NCBI GenBank assembly: GCA_037957365.1
Contig: JARHVA010002372.1
Coordinates: 723,501 to 787,500 of the forward strand
DNA from: Torreya grandis
Taxonomy: Eukaryota; Streptophyta; Pinopsida; Cupressales; Taxaceae
Length of the DNA stretch: 64,000 bases
Direction of reading: 5' to 3'
Positions 35,620-48,500 of this stretch are shown here, in pieces. The notes under the pieces are model-generated. The model saw only the letters and a list, made by a program, of their open reading frames with translations. It was not told where the DNA came from and did no database searches. Every line of letters begins with the position of its first letter. Position 1 is the stretch's first letter. The translations under genes were made by a program, and so were the position numbers.

Positions 35620-36700
35620 CCATTATGGCTATGAGAAATGAAAATTTCATAGCCTTCAATGGAGGTAGCCTACTTCAATTGTCCCAATGTGATGATATAC
35701 CTACCCCAGATTTAAGAAGCCTTCCATATTTTAATAATGAAACTTCTACCACTCTTATGTAACATATAAAAGACATTACTAATCCTTGTTTAGTCCAAAA
35801 TGTGGTATAAGATAATGTTTCAATGAAACTCTTACTCTCCTCTTTTAAGGGTAAATACTTGAAATGGTACATAGGCTTGCCTCCTAATTCCATCCATGTT
35901 TGGGATGACTTAGGGAGTACACTATGTACACAATTTGAAGATAAGAATGATCACTTCTCCTCACTTGAACAATTAACTGATATTCAATGGGCTACTCATG
36001 AGTTCATGAGTGAGTTTAATTTTTACTTTCAAAAGATATGGAATATAATTATAGTATTGGTCAAGCAAACCCAAAATAATGATTTCCTATATTACTTAAG
36101 AGATTTGAATAGTGATATAGCTATTATGATTCATTCAATGGGTGGTGCCACACTTATAAATGCCTATTAAATTGTAATAAGAGAATAAAATTGTCTAAAT
36201 TAACCTAGAAATATTGCCCCAAGGCTACCAATGCCTCTATTTCCATGAATACCTCCTACATAACCTATAATTTCTCTAATTTTTACCACAATAAAATCTC
36301 CAACTTTAACTCCTACTCCTACTAATGATCTATATGAGGTTAAATCACTACTTAAGAGTTTTGGAAATGAGTTAATGGAATTTAAAAGGTAGTAATCTTA
36401 CAACTACAATCCTTTTTAGTAAGCTCACCAAGTATACCAACCTAATGGGTAGATTTAACAAGGTAATTCATATCCACAAGGTCAAAAGATTCAATCAAAA
36501 CCCCCAAAAATCCATGCTCTACATGCACCAAGTACTTCTAAAGCTATTTTACCTATTTAGAATAACTTGGCTTAGGAATATAAGTGGTTATCCTTGTTCT
36601 CAACTACATAATATGAATAATTGTCCTAATGGTGTCATCAAGCAGTCTTTGATGGTGGAAGGCATATCAAACATTTAAGAATAGTAAGAATAAGCCCCTT
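35620..36700 (+). pseudogene. Element B gag
   Basis: MAMRNENFIAFNGGS begins at 35620. The capsid follows in the open piece 35823-36170: LLLSSFKGKYLKWYIGLPPN and VWDDLGSTLCTQFEDKNDHF, then EFMSEFNFYFQKIWN, matching the W.DL...F...F...L pattern of Ty3/gypsy gag (retrotrans_gag type). A Pro/Thr-rich linker leads to a degenerate zinc knuckle in 36595-36633 (CSQLHNMNNCPNG). Stops and small frame changes separate the pieces. Confidence 0.8.
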
Positions 36701-36944
36701 CCTAGCATAAAAATACACAAGAATTTGATCAAAATAAGGCTACTCTTTTGAACTAGAAAGATGAGGAATTTTTGGGTGTAAATTAGGAGGAGGTTTTATT
36801 CAATGGTGGAGGTTTCGTGCCAAAAAATACACATTAAAATAAAATTAAAATATAAAATGATTAACCCCTAGGGTAGAGCAAGATACAACTTCTAAAGTTA
36901 GAGCATAATCTATAAAGGTAAACATAGTATAGAGGCCACCCTTT

Positions 36945-37810
36945 TTGCTAATGGGCAAATCAAAATCAAAAGTGTTGATCCCAAATCTCATAAAAGAAGA
37001 CATAGCTCCCACAAAGACACCAACAAAAGTTGGTAACATTATTTTCAATAATTTTGAACAAAAGAACAAAACTAATTTGACTGTCACTATGTGGGAAGCA
37101 ATGTCCATTCTAGCACAAAGAGATTTTTTACATAAAGCTTTGAAAAACTTCCAAATAATAGAAAAAGTTTTGGTAAAAGAAAATAATGTTGTAATTAATT
37201 TGTGTCAACCACAAATTGACACCAAAGAAAGTAAAAAAGTTAAGCCTCCCCATTTCTATATTTCACTCATAGTTGGGAAGAATATCATTCATAATTACAT
37301 GGTAGACTCAAAGTTTATAAGTTTTGTTATGCCTAATAAAATATATGATGTTCTTGGTATTATGTATACACCTATCTCAAATCGTGTGGTCAAATTAGAT
37401 GTGACTACTGTTCAAAAAGTCAAAACTATAAAAGGTTTAAACATTACCATCCATACATGTCCAAGATTGTCAATTTCCTAGGATATCTCAATTATTGATC
37501 TCCCCCTTTATTTTTCCATTTTCCTTTCATGAGACTTCACTAAAAAAATCGGAGGGTATTTATCTACTAACTAGACTCACATGTTACTTAGGATGAGATA
37601 TGGAACAAGAGTAACAATAAGAGTTGATCCAATCACTAAGTTCCATAGTGAACCATACAATCTTATCCCTATGGACATGAATTGTACATTATAATAACAT
37701 GAAGAGGAGATTGATCATAAAGTTACAACACCCATAGATGAGATTCTAGATACTCATCTAGACGAATGGGGACTAGATCTAAAATTTTATCCTTATGATT
37801 ATGTATAAGA
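36945..37810 (+). pseudogene. Element B aspartic protease
   Basis: The open piece 36945-37481 (178 codons) includes PPHFYISLIVGKNIIHNYMV followed by DSKFISFVMPNKIYDVLGI. The catalytic Asp is at 37305-37307, but the usual D-S/T-G is D-S-K, so Gly is lost. LDVTTVQKVKTIKGLNITIH and CPRLSIS follow, then DISIIDLPLYFSIFLS past a stop. A further conserved stretch (THMLLRMRYGT near 37590) links to the RNase H. The enzyme would mature the polyprotein. Confidence 0.75.
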
Positions 37811-37859
37811 AACTAGGTTGGGTACATATTTAATTCATGAAAATGATGCAATCATCATG

Positions 37860-38275
37860 AATCTTATAAAAGAAATTGAAGATATTCAAGGAATGTGGAA
37901 AATATTCTTTGATGGCTCGAGAAGTAAGAATGGTGAAGGTGTAGGTATTGTCTTGATCTCTCCACAAAAAGATCTTTATTCTATTCCTTTAGACATTAGT
38001 TTGGCTACACAAATAATGTATTTGAATATGAAGCTTTGATTTGAGGTATATAATTGGCCAAAGAAATAGGAATAAAGTTCCTACAAATATTTGGTGATAG
38101 TGAGTTGATTATTCACCAAGTAAGATCTAAAATCATAACTAAGAATAACTTGTTGAGATATTACAAACATAGGTTTTGGGACATGTTAAAAGACTTACCA
38201 CTTTAAACATTCAAATAGTACTAAGAGAATAAAACAAATATGCAAATCATATGGCCTTGATAGGATCCTAATATA
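37860..38275 (+). pseudogene. Element B RNase H located between protease and RT
   Basis: GMWKIFFDGSRSKNGEGVGI carries the first catalytic Asp at 37911-37913. After a frameshift near 38010, EYEALI gives the Glu (near 38025) and FGDSELIIHQVRSK (38090-38130) gives the second Asp. YYKHRFWDMLKDL then follows. The ordered D...E...D signature and the FGDSEL box are those of the archaeal-type RNase H of the Tat clade. Here it precedes RT, whereas in element G it follows the first RNase H. No LTR or target duplication separates it from the protease upstream, so it seems integral to pol. Confidence 0.78.
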
Positions 38276-39170
38276 ACCTACCTTAAGAGATAAAGAATAA
38301 AAATAGCTAGCATGTAAAGTTGATAGTAAGACCACTATTCCTGATAATGCAACCAAGTGTCAAGTATTTGACAATGATCAACAAATTATGAATTTTTTGA
38401 GAGAAGAAGCTAAATTATTTAATATAAAATAGTTAAGACTCCAATATCAATATGGAGAATAGATCATTGAATTGCAGATGAACAAATTACCCATGGTCCT
38501 TGTTACTTTATAGGGTATCTTTAGTTTAGATGATCATCTAAAAGGTCAAAATAAGAACATCATAGTCAATGAAGAATAATATGAGGCACTAATCATTTTA
38601 GAGGGAAAAACATTAAATATTATAAAGGTATGTAATGATTCTAAAAAACAAGATTTTATTGAGTTGTGTAAATAATTTGATCATAACTTTGTTTGGAGTT
38701 ATCAAGATCTAAGGGGGTTTGACCCTAGCTTAGCCCAACACATAATAGATCTTAACCCAAATAACAAGCATTTTAGATAGAAATAGAGACCAATGAATCC
38801 AAAAATAGAACCCTTGATAAAGAGTGATTTATTCAAACTGATAGAGGCTACTATCATTTTCCTTATCAAACACTCATCCTAGGTTTCTAACTTGGTCCTT
38901 GTAAGGAAAAATAATGGTGAAATTAGGATTTGTGTAGATTTTAGGGATCTAAATAAAGCGTATCTAAAGAATCATTATCCCCTTCCACCCATGGATTAAA
39001 CTATACATATTATATCAAGATCTAAAAGGTTTTCCCTTCTAGATGATTATTCTAGACATAACCAAATCCTAGTTTAGGAATGAGACCAATTCAAGGTTGT
39101 AATCACCATGAAATGGGGTATGAATGCATATAAAAAGGTGCCTTCTAGCCTAACTAATGCTAGTGCTACT
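38276..39170 (+). pseudogene. Element B reverse transcriptase, N-terminal half
   Basis: After a connecting segment (DFIELCK...FDHNFVWSYQDLRGFDP, 38650-38730) comes the RT fingers and palm start: VSNLVLVRKNNGEIRICVDF (38890-38940), RDLNKAYLKNHYPLPPMD, SLLDDYSRHNQILV (39040-39075) and WGMNAYKKVPSSLTNASAT up to 39170. The motif ends in the conserved Ala-Thr just before the YxDD box. The remainder resumes at 58703. Confidence 0.85.
39166..39170 (+). repeat. Target duplication CTACT, left of element C
   Basis: CTACT here pairs with ATACT at 58703-58707 (4 of 5 bases). The RT codons for Ala-Thr run into this site. Confidence 0.6.
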
Positions 39171-40431
39171 TGTATACATAATATTTTTAACTTTTATCAA
39201 ATACTAATGCTTTACATCTTTTAGGAACCCATTAAGACTCAATATCTTTGAGTAAATACCTTAAGGGTGCATTGGGAAAGGGGTGGGTAGACCTTTGGTG
39301 CTTTACAAGATGTTTTTCCATTATTTACACATATTACCAATCCAACCAATCCCTAAAATCATTATTTGAGCTATTACTCCTCACTTTCATACTCCTCTAG
39401 TCTTTTTCCTCTCTCCATCACTCTTTTCCTCACCTTAATACCATTTTATTAGTTAGGTGTATAGGTCTGACTAGGTCAACCTTTTACTATTTTTGGTAAT
39501 TTTCACTTAGGATTTAGTTTGGATTTCGCCAACCTAGCTCGGGACCTAGTGAATAATTGACTAAAATTTTATAGGGTTGACTGGGTTGACCATATTGGCT
39601 GACATATTCAAAAGGGTTTAGGTTGAGATCTAACTGTAAATACAAGATCATTATGTCATTATTTCAATATGAAATCAAGATTTAGTATTCTCTCATGCTT
39701 ATTTACAATCTTCTCTTCTACCATTCTACTTGATGAGTCTTATCTTAGGGTTTCTACTTGGGAAATCTATTCTTGTGGATAAGTCTTGGATGCTTTCACC
39801 TTTCTTGGTTATTGTTACAAACCATAACAACCTCTTATGAAGCCCCTTTGGCCAAAGGATAGATTGATCCTCAATGGGTTCACATTCAGGTAAGTCTTTT
39901 CTCCTCTCTTTAGTAGATAGAAGTAGCATTAGTGTTAGCTTTGAATAATATTAATCTTCATATTCCATGTATTAGGGTCTTAGTCATACTTAATTGATAT
40001 TCTCTTATACATGTTTTGATTAGTTACTAACCTCTAATGTTGTGCCATAAACTTTGGTAAGCACTAGATTAGATTTACTTTCTTGTTATTACGATAAGTG
40101 AAATATGAAAACCTAGGACCCGATTAGGATAATTACATGATTGTGTTAGACTGGAGAATTGTAACCCTCCTTAGAATAGTGTATTGTGCTAAGTGCTCCC
40201 CTGATTAGATTTAGAAGATCTGTATATTGGTCATGATCCCATTTAAAAAATATATTCCCACTTAGAAGTGTAAGTTATTAGTTTTGTGGTACCATGATCG
40301 ATACCATTGATATTCCTGTGTGGATTATTATTTAGTTCTTATAAATGTTATAAATACTATTATGTTCCTAATTTCTATCTACTTTGAGCCAAAATTGATT
40401 TATAGACATGATGCATTTATGATTGCATACA
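39171..40431 (+). repeat. Element C 5' LTR (about 1261 bp)
   Basis: It starts TGTATACATAATATTTTTAA and ends GATTGCATACA. Long blocks recur in the 3' LTR, for example CTTTTATCAAATA, ACCTAGCTCGG, AAAGGGTTTAGG, and near the end TAGACATGATGCATTTATGA. It contains two palindromic GGTTGACY/RGTCAACC strings. The minus-strand open frame at 39726-39929 lies inside and recurs in the partner. Confidence 0.85.
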
Positions 40432-42052
40432 TTCTAGTGAACCTGATGTGTACTAACCCTTTAGGATTTATTCACTTATTTAATTATTTTATCATTATTT
40501 TTATCATATATTTCCCATAATGGGTCAACCGCATCAACTAGTTTTAATTTTTATGCATAAGGTTTTAGGTACAAGCTAATGGATTGACCTAGTCGACCCA
40601 TTATAGTTTTCTATATTTTTAGACTTCTAGTTTAGACTACTATGTCAACCCAGTTGACCTTGTTAGCATAATTTTCAAGAATTTTTCAAGGTTATTTTAT
40701 AGCAATCTCACTTATCTACATCTTCATATCCACCAAGGTTATTTTCTATCCTTTCTGTCATTCCTTACAATATCTACCTCTCACAGTTTGTAGTATTTAA
40801 CATTGCCCTTTGTATAATAAACTAAATTGACCCTGTCAACCTAGTTATATATTCTATGTTATCTAGATAACTAGATCTACTCTATTGACCTTATTCATTT
40901 TTAGACCTTGATCTCATAGTATATAGGTGACATTTTCAACTTTATTATGTACTCAATGCATACATTCTTGACTATATCGATAATGTACCATGTTTCAAAG
41001 TTGGAATTAACCCTTATATGTTAGTAATTATCTCACACTTTCATTTCTTGTTGTTTGCATGCTTCGAATAAAACACATAGTCTAAATATGTGGTTTTCAA
41101 TTTACTATTAGTTTCACTATTTTATATTTTATGTACACAAAACCAAATCACAAAATCTTAAACAATAACTTTAACAATTATCTACCCAAGGCCAACCTAC
41201 TTGGATTTTATCACCAAAGGGGAAGATGACTTGGTTTTATTGTAAAGTATAAATACATGGTTAATGTTATATACTACCTAATCACTCGACACCATTATCA
41301 TTGTCGTGTGTGAAGTGAGGGGGTAGGCCCCAATACCAAGCCTATACCATTACCAATACATATCCCTTTTAGCCCAAACATCCTAAAGCCATCCTTAGAT
41401 TTCTTTCTAGTTCCTTTCTTATAGCCAAATTCCTATCACATTTAAAACTATATTATAATAATCTAAGAAAATTTAGGTTCACCATCTAGTTGTCTTTTAC
41501 TTTTAAATTTAATTACTTGTTCTTTGATCAATTCTATTTTGTATTCTAAAAACTTGCATTAGACAATGTTGGTGCAAGTTTTGTGTTATGTTATTCAATT
41601 AGATCACCCTCATTGATCCAATTGATTTTGCATTTCCCTTAAATTCTTACTTTTCTAAATACTTACAAAATTATTCATCATAATGCATGGTCATTTCAAT
41701 TGACACAGTCTATTATAGGTTGTCTAATTTTCCCTATCTACTGTACTTGGTCGAGCTAGTCAACCTTGTACACATTTTCATCCTCTATTTACTATGTTAG
41801 GTCAACCTAGTTGACCTTGTAATCTTTGCAAGTTGTGTTCTCTATACTAGGTTGACCCAATCAACCCTATACTATTTTTTTCCTTCCTTATTTGATGATC
41901 ATGTTTTTTTATTCTATTTCTTAGCATTTTGTTCATTTATCTCAAGCATCAAGTCCCTTCTTAGAATCTTATTAGAAAACATTAATCCATTTAGATACTA
42001 TATAGGGTTCTCTTTACTTTTTATATTTTACTATCTTTTCTTCCTCTTTTCA

Positions 42053-42220
42053 GCTTGTGGGGTATCTTGTGATGTCCATCCACGCATTTCTCTAGCCTTT
42101 GGGGAATTTTGCAATGCCCACCCACATATCATTTTAGACTTTAGGGCATCTTGTGATGCCCATCCCTACATCTACCTACCCTTTAGGGCATCTTACGATG
42201 CCTACTCTTATTATACCTAG
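42053..42220 (+). repeat. 42-bp tandem repeat (about 4 units)
   Basis: Units around TTGTGATGCCCATCCACACA and GCCTTTAGGGCA repeat about four times. In the open frame they read as a 14-residue unit (GVSCDVHPRISLAF, GEFCNAHPHIILDF, RASCDAHPYIYLPF). The exact multiple of three keeps the frame open, which may be why an ORF is present. Confidence 0.75.
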
Positions 42221-42426
42221 CATGCTACCAAACTAATTCAACACTAAGAAACCTTTTGAGACACATAGGATTGTCTCTCGCATGCCCAACATTGATATGG
42301 ATGTTAATGTAGGATCCTTCCCTACTTTTCATGATTTTTATACACATCTATCATTATTTTTAGGTTAATTACATAGGTCTCTCCCTCTACAACAATTCTC
42401 TCTTTTCACAAACCTTTAGTCCTTCC

Positions 42427-42640
42427 TTTTTGGTCTTTTGGTTTCTCTTTTATCTCATGAGTTGCATTGTAAAACTATGGATAGGACCTGATATTCCTCA
42501 TAAATACCATTTTTTTGCTTATCTCATTTATTTTTCACATGATTTTTAGCACCCTCTTGGGTTTCTCTTTTATGAGTTGTAGTGTAAGACCATGGATAGG
42601 ACCTATCCTTCCTCATAAAATTACCATTGTGTTATTCCTT
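42427..42640 (+). repeat. Tandem duplication of about 115-125 bp
   Basis: TTTCTCTTTTATCTCATGAG at 42440-42470 and TTTCTCTTTTATGAGTTG at 42561 onward lead into near-identical stretches ATGGATAGGACCT...CCTCATAAA. Two copies with small differences are present. Confidence 0.65.
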
Positions 42641-44499
42641 TTCTACATTGTATTTTTGATCTTTGTCCTTAGCTTTAGCTTTTGCTTCTTTTGATAGATA
42701 TAATTTGAACAACAATATATGTTAGCATGTTTTCATCCACTTCTCTCATTCTTATGATAAGGAATCACACTTTTATGTCATTGAATCCCTTTTTTTCCCT
42801 TTGTCACATTTTTGGGGATTTGAAGTAATTCACATTATTTCATGTGACATTCCTCTTGATTTCCTTTCCTTTCACTACACATTCAATAAAACTAGGTCAA
42901 ATTCAAGATAATACTTTTATTTTACATAGATTTATGAGACTCTTAGACCCCATGCTCTTTGAATTTATCCCTCTTAACAATCAAGTCCCAAGTATTCAAA
43001 TGAAATTCATCTTTAACACCCATGTTTAGTTTTCCAAATCCATATGGAGGAGGAATAGAAAAATCCATCAAAAAAGTTAAAAGCTGAATCATTTGAAACA
43101 AAAGGCAATGATATATAAAAAACAACATATAAATATAAAAAGTCAAAATCACACTAAAAGACATGATTCCAAGCACATCTCTTATCTCTAATCAAATCTC
43201 AAATTACATAGTTGGCCTCATATAGAGTCAAGGTCCATGAGGATGTAGTAGGTCAGTAGATTGGAATAGGATGATTCAATAAACTCTATGGTGTTACCTA
43301 ATTTCTCACACAAGTACCCAATCTTTATAGTAGACTGAAAACTCTTTAAGGAGTCCACAAGAATAGGGAACATGTTGTGGGAAGGTAGTTCCATTTTACT
43401 TTTCATGCATATAACATTTAGGGGATGATATATATACTACATTTGTTTACCTAAGACTTGTGTAGCTAATAGAAGTTTTTCAGAATAGTTGAAGTCAACA
43501 ATCCTCTTGTTTTGACAAACCTAATTTGAGTGTCTTGACTTTGATAAAGATTTCCTATACCATAGTTTTTCCATCATTCTCCCCTCCACCCATTTTATTT
43601 CCCCCCTTAATAGGTAAATTATGATTCCAAATCTATTTTCCCTCTTTTCTAATTCCTTCTTCTTCACCTCTTAAAAACATGATAGCACTACTTTATTTCA
43701 TTTTTATCTATCATTAGATCAAAACAACATGTTAGAGAAACTATGGATTACTTTATTTACACCATCGAATTACATTCATATACTTACTTTAATTTCCTTT
43801 TATGATTTGTCATTGAAGTACCATCTCATTATTATAGACACTTGAGTCTGTACCTTTTTCCATTGTTGAATGAGATTGGTTTGTTACTTCTCACTCGGTA
43901 ATGTTTTTTCCCTTTTTATGTAATTCCTATTTTTCCATTAGTTAGTGAGATAAGAATTGTTACTACTCACTCATTAATGTCGTTTTACCATTTTATTTTT
44001 TTTACCATTGTTTGATTACCATCCTTGGTTTGACTTGGTAAGTTTGCCTTTCTTACTTAAGGTTTAATTATTTGAGTTTTTTGGTCTTTAGTAGCCTTGG
44101 CTTTTTAGTTACCCAATTTACTCTTATTTTTTACTTGGTCATTTGGTCTAACATAGCACCTATCCCCCTATCTTACCAAATTCCCAAGTACAACCCATCC
44201 TCATAGAACTAGTTATGTTGGCTTTCCTACATTTGTTTATTTTTGCTCTTTAGTTTTGTTTTATTGGGTTTGTTAAAAATAGTTTATGTGCCCTACACAA
44301 TAAAAACTAACAACACAACAAACAACCATCCAGTGATAAAGGTAAGTTAAGGTATGCATCACATTTAATTTTTAGTCATTTAATTTTAGTTATTTTATAT
44401 TTTGAAATACTATAACATTTTTTAGCATTAGCATTATGTGTTCTTATGTTCTTTCTCAAAGCACCATCCCTTATTGCATCATAGTGACACATGATGATC

Positions 44500-44514
44500 T
44501 TAGAGTGGGGAATA
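44500..44514 (+). other. Element C polypurine tract
   Basis: TAGAGTGGGGAATA lies directly before TGTATA, the start of the 3' LTR. The purine run is where the plus-strand primer is expected. Confidence 0.6.
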
Positions 44515-45512
44515 TGTATAAACACAATATTTTTAACTTTTATCAAATATTGATGCTTTACATCTTATAGGAATCCATCGATACTCAGTCTCTCTAAGTA
44601 CATGCCTCAAAAGGTGTAGCAAGAAAGGGGTGGGTGGGACCTTTGGTGCTTCATAGGATTATTATCCCTTATTACCACATATTACCAATCCAACTAGTCC
44701 CTATAATCATTCCCTAAGTTATTACTCCTCACTTGCACACTCTTCCATTCTTTTTCCTCTCTCTATCTCTCTTTTTCTCACCTTAGTATCTTTTTGTCAG
44801 TTGGTTGTATAGGGTTGACTAGGTCGACCCTGTACTATTTAAAATAATTTTCACTTAGGAGTTAGTTTAGCCTTTAGCTAACCTAGCTCGGAACCTAGTG
44901 AATAATTGACCAGAATTGTACAAGGTCGATTAGGTCGACCCTATTGGTTGACATATTCAAAAGGGTTTAGGGTGAGATCCACCTATAGATACAATACCAT
45001 TTTATCATTATTTCAATTTGTAATTAAGAGTTATTATTCTCTTTCACTTCTTTACAATCTTCTCTTCCACCATTATACTTGAGGAGTCTTAGCTTAGGGT
45101 TTCTACTTAGAAAATCTAATCTTGTGGATAAGTCTTGGATGTTTTGGCCTTTCTTAGTTATCCTTAAAAACAATAACAACCTATTATGAAGCCCCTTTGG
45201 ACAAAGGAGATATTGAGTCTTGAAAGGTTCACATTCAAGTAAGTATTCTCTAACTTTGATCTTCTCTTTAGTAGATAGAAGTATAATAAGCATTAGCTTC
45301 AAATAATATTACTCTTCATATTCCATGTATTATAGTCTTACTCATACTTAACTAAATTGAGATTCTCTTATACATGTTTTTATTGTTTACTAACCCCTCA
45401 TGTTATGCCACAAGATTTTCTGAGCACTAGGTTGGATTTAATTTCTTGTTATTAGCATAGGTGAAATATTAAAACCTAGGACCCCTTTAGGGTTATTGCA
45501 TGATTGTGTTAG
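44515..45512 (+). repeat. Element C 3' LTR, first part
   Basis: It begins TGTATAAACACAATATTTTT and aligns with 39171-40149. It stops at GTTAG, where element D begins, and continues at 58514. Confidence 0.85.
45508..45512 (+). repeat. Target duplication GTTAG, left of element D
   Basis: GTTAG here and GTTAA at 58509-58513 flank element D (one transition). The uninterrupted site in the other C LTR reads GTTAG at 40145-40149, which confirms the target and insertion point. Confidence 0.85.
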
Positions 45513-48500
45513 TGTTGACCAAGTTTGACTATTTAGTCAAACTAGGGCATCTATAGGCAAAAAATTGAGTTTTAGGGTCTATAGGGGGTATAAATAGATG
45601 TTATAAGGGATTTCAAGGGGAAATTAATGTCATTTCATGTTATACTATCTTTGGTTATTAGTTCCCTAGGTTTATATATCATTTTGGGGTCATTTAAGGG
45701 TCACCTTAAGTAAATTTAATGCTTTGTATGGGTTTCTTAGGATTTTTTCAAGTTAAAAAAGATTATTACATCCCCCATGTGTCCTTATAAGTATTTAATA
45801 AGTTGACATAACTGAATAAATGGTAGGTTGTTCAGAAAAGGGTAGTTTTCTTGACCATAGAGTGAAAAAAGGACACTTGTATAGTTCTTTGAGAAGCGTA
45901 CCACTTGGAAAACATGGTGGTGTGAATATTCACCTTCCCATAGGTAATATCAACGTTTTTATTGAATAAATTTCATAAAATTGGCTTCTGCAACACATTT
46001 TCTCATTCTCTCCTCTTGGCATGCAAAGAAAGCTCAAATTCAAATGCTCACCATGGACCATACAGGTGAAATCAAGAGGAATGGTCTTTAGGGTGGATAT
46101 AACTCTTAGTATAATTCAATTTAATGGTAATAAGTCCTATATTTATGAATTTTTCTTCATGAAAAATCATTAACATTACAAGCAACCTATTATATGATTG
46201 TATTGAAAGGGGGGGTCTCCTTGTGAGCTTGTTTCAATTTTTATTGATTTGGATTGATGTGTTTTGGTGTTTCAAGTGTTCCAAAATGGTTTTAATGATT
46301 TTTTAATTCTCCTATTTGATTTTTAGGTTTCAATTGAGTGAGAAAACCTATTCTAGGCTTGTAAAATGTCTAGTTTGTACCAACAATCATCTTGGTTGCT
46401 TTAAAAATGACTCTCCACATTGAGAAAAGTGATTTGATGTTGTTTTTAATATTATCCTTAAGTTTAGGTTATATTTAAGGGTTAAAAAATTCTTTTTTAG
46501 TGTTTGGAGAGTGTTACCCTTGGAAAATCTTGCTTCATCATCTTCCTACCTATGTGCAACAGTCAAAAATCCATATACATGAGCATGTTGATGTCACAAG
46601 TATGAGTTTAAAGATTTGACATGATTTTTAGACTCTTAAGATCAATAATTATCATTTAAATTTTTTATTAAGGCATGTAATCACTTAAAACTTGCTAACT
46701 TGGAGAGTGGTCTAAGTCTGCATGTATGGGAGAAGATAACCATTTACAACTGAGGACATAGACAAGCCTTTTGGAGGTGTTATAATGAAATGGTAAATCC
46801 ATTTTGAGGTTCCTTATCATAAATAATGCCTAAAAAGGATTATTTATCATCCTATATTGGTAGGGTAAGTGTCAAAACATCAATTGAAACCTTGGACTAT
46901 GCTCAAGCCCTTTTGCCCCAAAAATTTCAACAAAGGCCTTGAAGGTTTTTTAGAACCTCACAAAAGTCACTTTCTAGATGATCCAAGTCTTAAAATTGTA
47001 TATTTTGGTAACCATATCAACCTAATATAACCATGATAAATTTGGGAACCAAAGTCAAAGTGGAAGATTGTTTCTGACACTATCCAAAATGATAAAAAAC
47101 CACTGAATTATGGTAGTGATGCCTATAAGATTCTCAAGGGAGGGTTGACACTTACAACATTTGGGGAGTACTAGACCATATTTAATAATAGGTATAAATT
47201 CCAATTACTATAAAAATAAATTACAAACAATTAGTCGTGAAAAGGAACCCTATGACTTGAAATGACCTTATTGGGCCATCCCCTATCCATACATAGAGCA
47301 AGGAGATAGTTAGGGTAGTAAAGGCAAAAGTTTCAATGGAATTAAAATAGGATATGGTAATAAAAATGAATAAGGGGCCTATGGAAAATTTTAATATAAA
47401 TTTAATGAAATACAAACTTATCTCAACCCCTAAATAGTCCCAACATAATCCAAATGACCCTTGGAAAGCTATAGCCAAGGCATAAGTGACTATCACAATC
47501 AAGTAAGGAATTGAATAGCATTCAAGGTGAGAAGAGGTCCTTAGAACTAAGTGAAGAATTAAGGTGAGTTAAATGAAGATAATAAAATTCTAAGGAGATA
47601 AAAAATTGGATGATACACACTTTCCCAATATTGAATGCCTTACCATGAAGCTACAATAGGCCTAAACATGAAAAGCTTAGTCACATGAAGATTGGTAGCA
47701 GTCAAGGTAAGGTTAAGTATTTGGAGAACAATGAAGTATGAGATGAGATGAAATGATGATAATGTGATGTATATATATCATAAAATGGTATTAAACATCT
47801 TCTGTAGTTTTAAACATGATTCCATGACACCAAACTTAGTTAATGGTTGTCTCAGTCTGTACACTAGGTAGTGATAGTCTAATTTGACAGTCTAGGCATG
47901 ATTCATGATGTTTGAATGGGTTTATGAGAAATGTGAAGGTATAAAATGTTAATATGACATAATTTAAAATTTATTAAGGTATTAACAATCACAAAAACAA
48001 ACCCAACCATCATCAACAGGGGTAAAACAGTGACTATTCGAGTCAACAGGGAACAAAAGACAAGGTTTAGTAAGTGAGAGACCTAGAACAAGATAGTATG
48101 AATTAAAAGCATGGGAATTGGTCAATAATGATGGTGGAGGATCAAATTTAATATTTAATATGACCATATCATACAAATTATGAAAATATGGGTGTCAAAT
48201 CAAGCAAAGTATAGTCACTTTCAAAACAACCCTATAGATAGTGTTTTTCTAACCAGTCTACCTTGGAAATAGTGTGAGTTGGAGGACCAAATCTTGGATT
48301 TAAGATATTAAATGTTGTAAGATTACCAATGGTATATTTATAACATGATAAAATCATAAAATTTTAAAATATAATGGTGAAAACACTCTTTTTTTGTCTC
48401 AGATCAGGGGTTGTTTTAGTGTTCACAGAGGTGCTAATTTTGAGAAAAATGATGAAATATTTAACTATAAGGATATAAATGGTAATTTATGATTTTATAA

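Larger units (their letters stand above)
40432..44514. other. Element C interior, non-coding
   Basis: I see no protein domain. The region has at least seven imperfect palindromes of the GGTYRACC type (see findings), a 42-bp tandem array and a duplicated segment near 42430-42640. The open frame 41852-42220 covers the 42-bp array and I do not regard it as a proven gene. Long TTTT and CTT-rich runs dominate. Confidence 0.6.

Noticed and set aside
47982..48176. Minus-strand open frame shared with 55733-55918
   Set aside because: It recurs only because both lie in the two LTRs of element D; the shared stretch is short and I see no domain.
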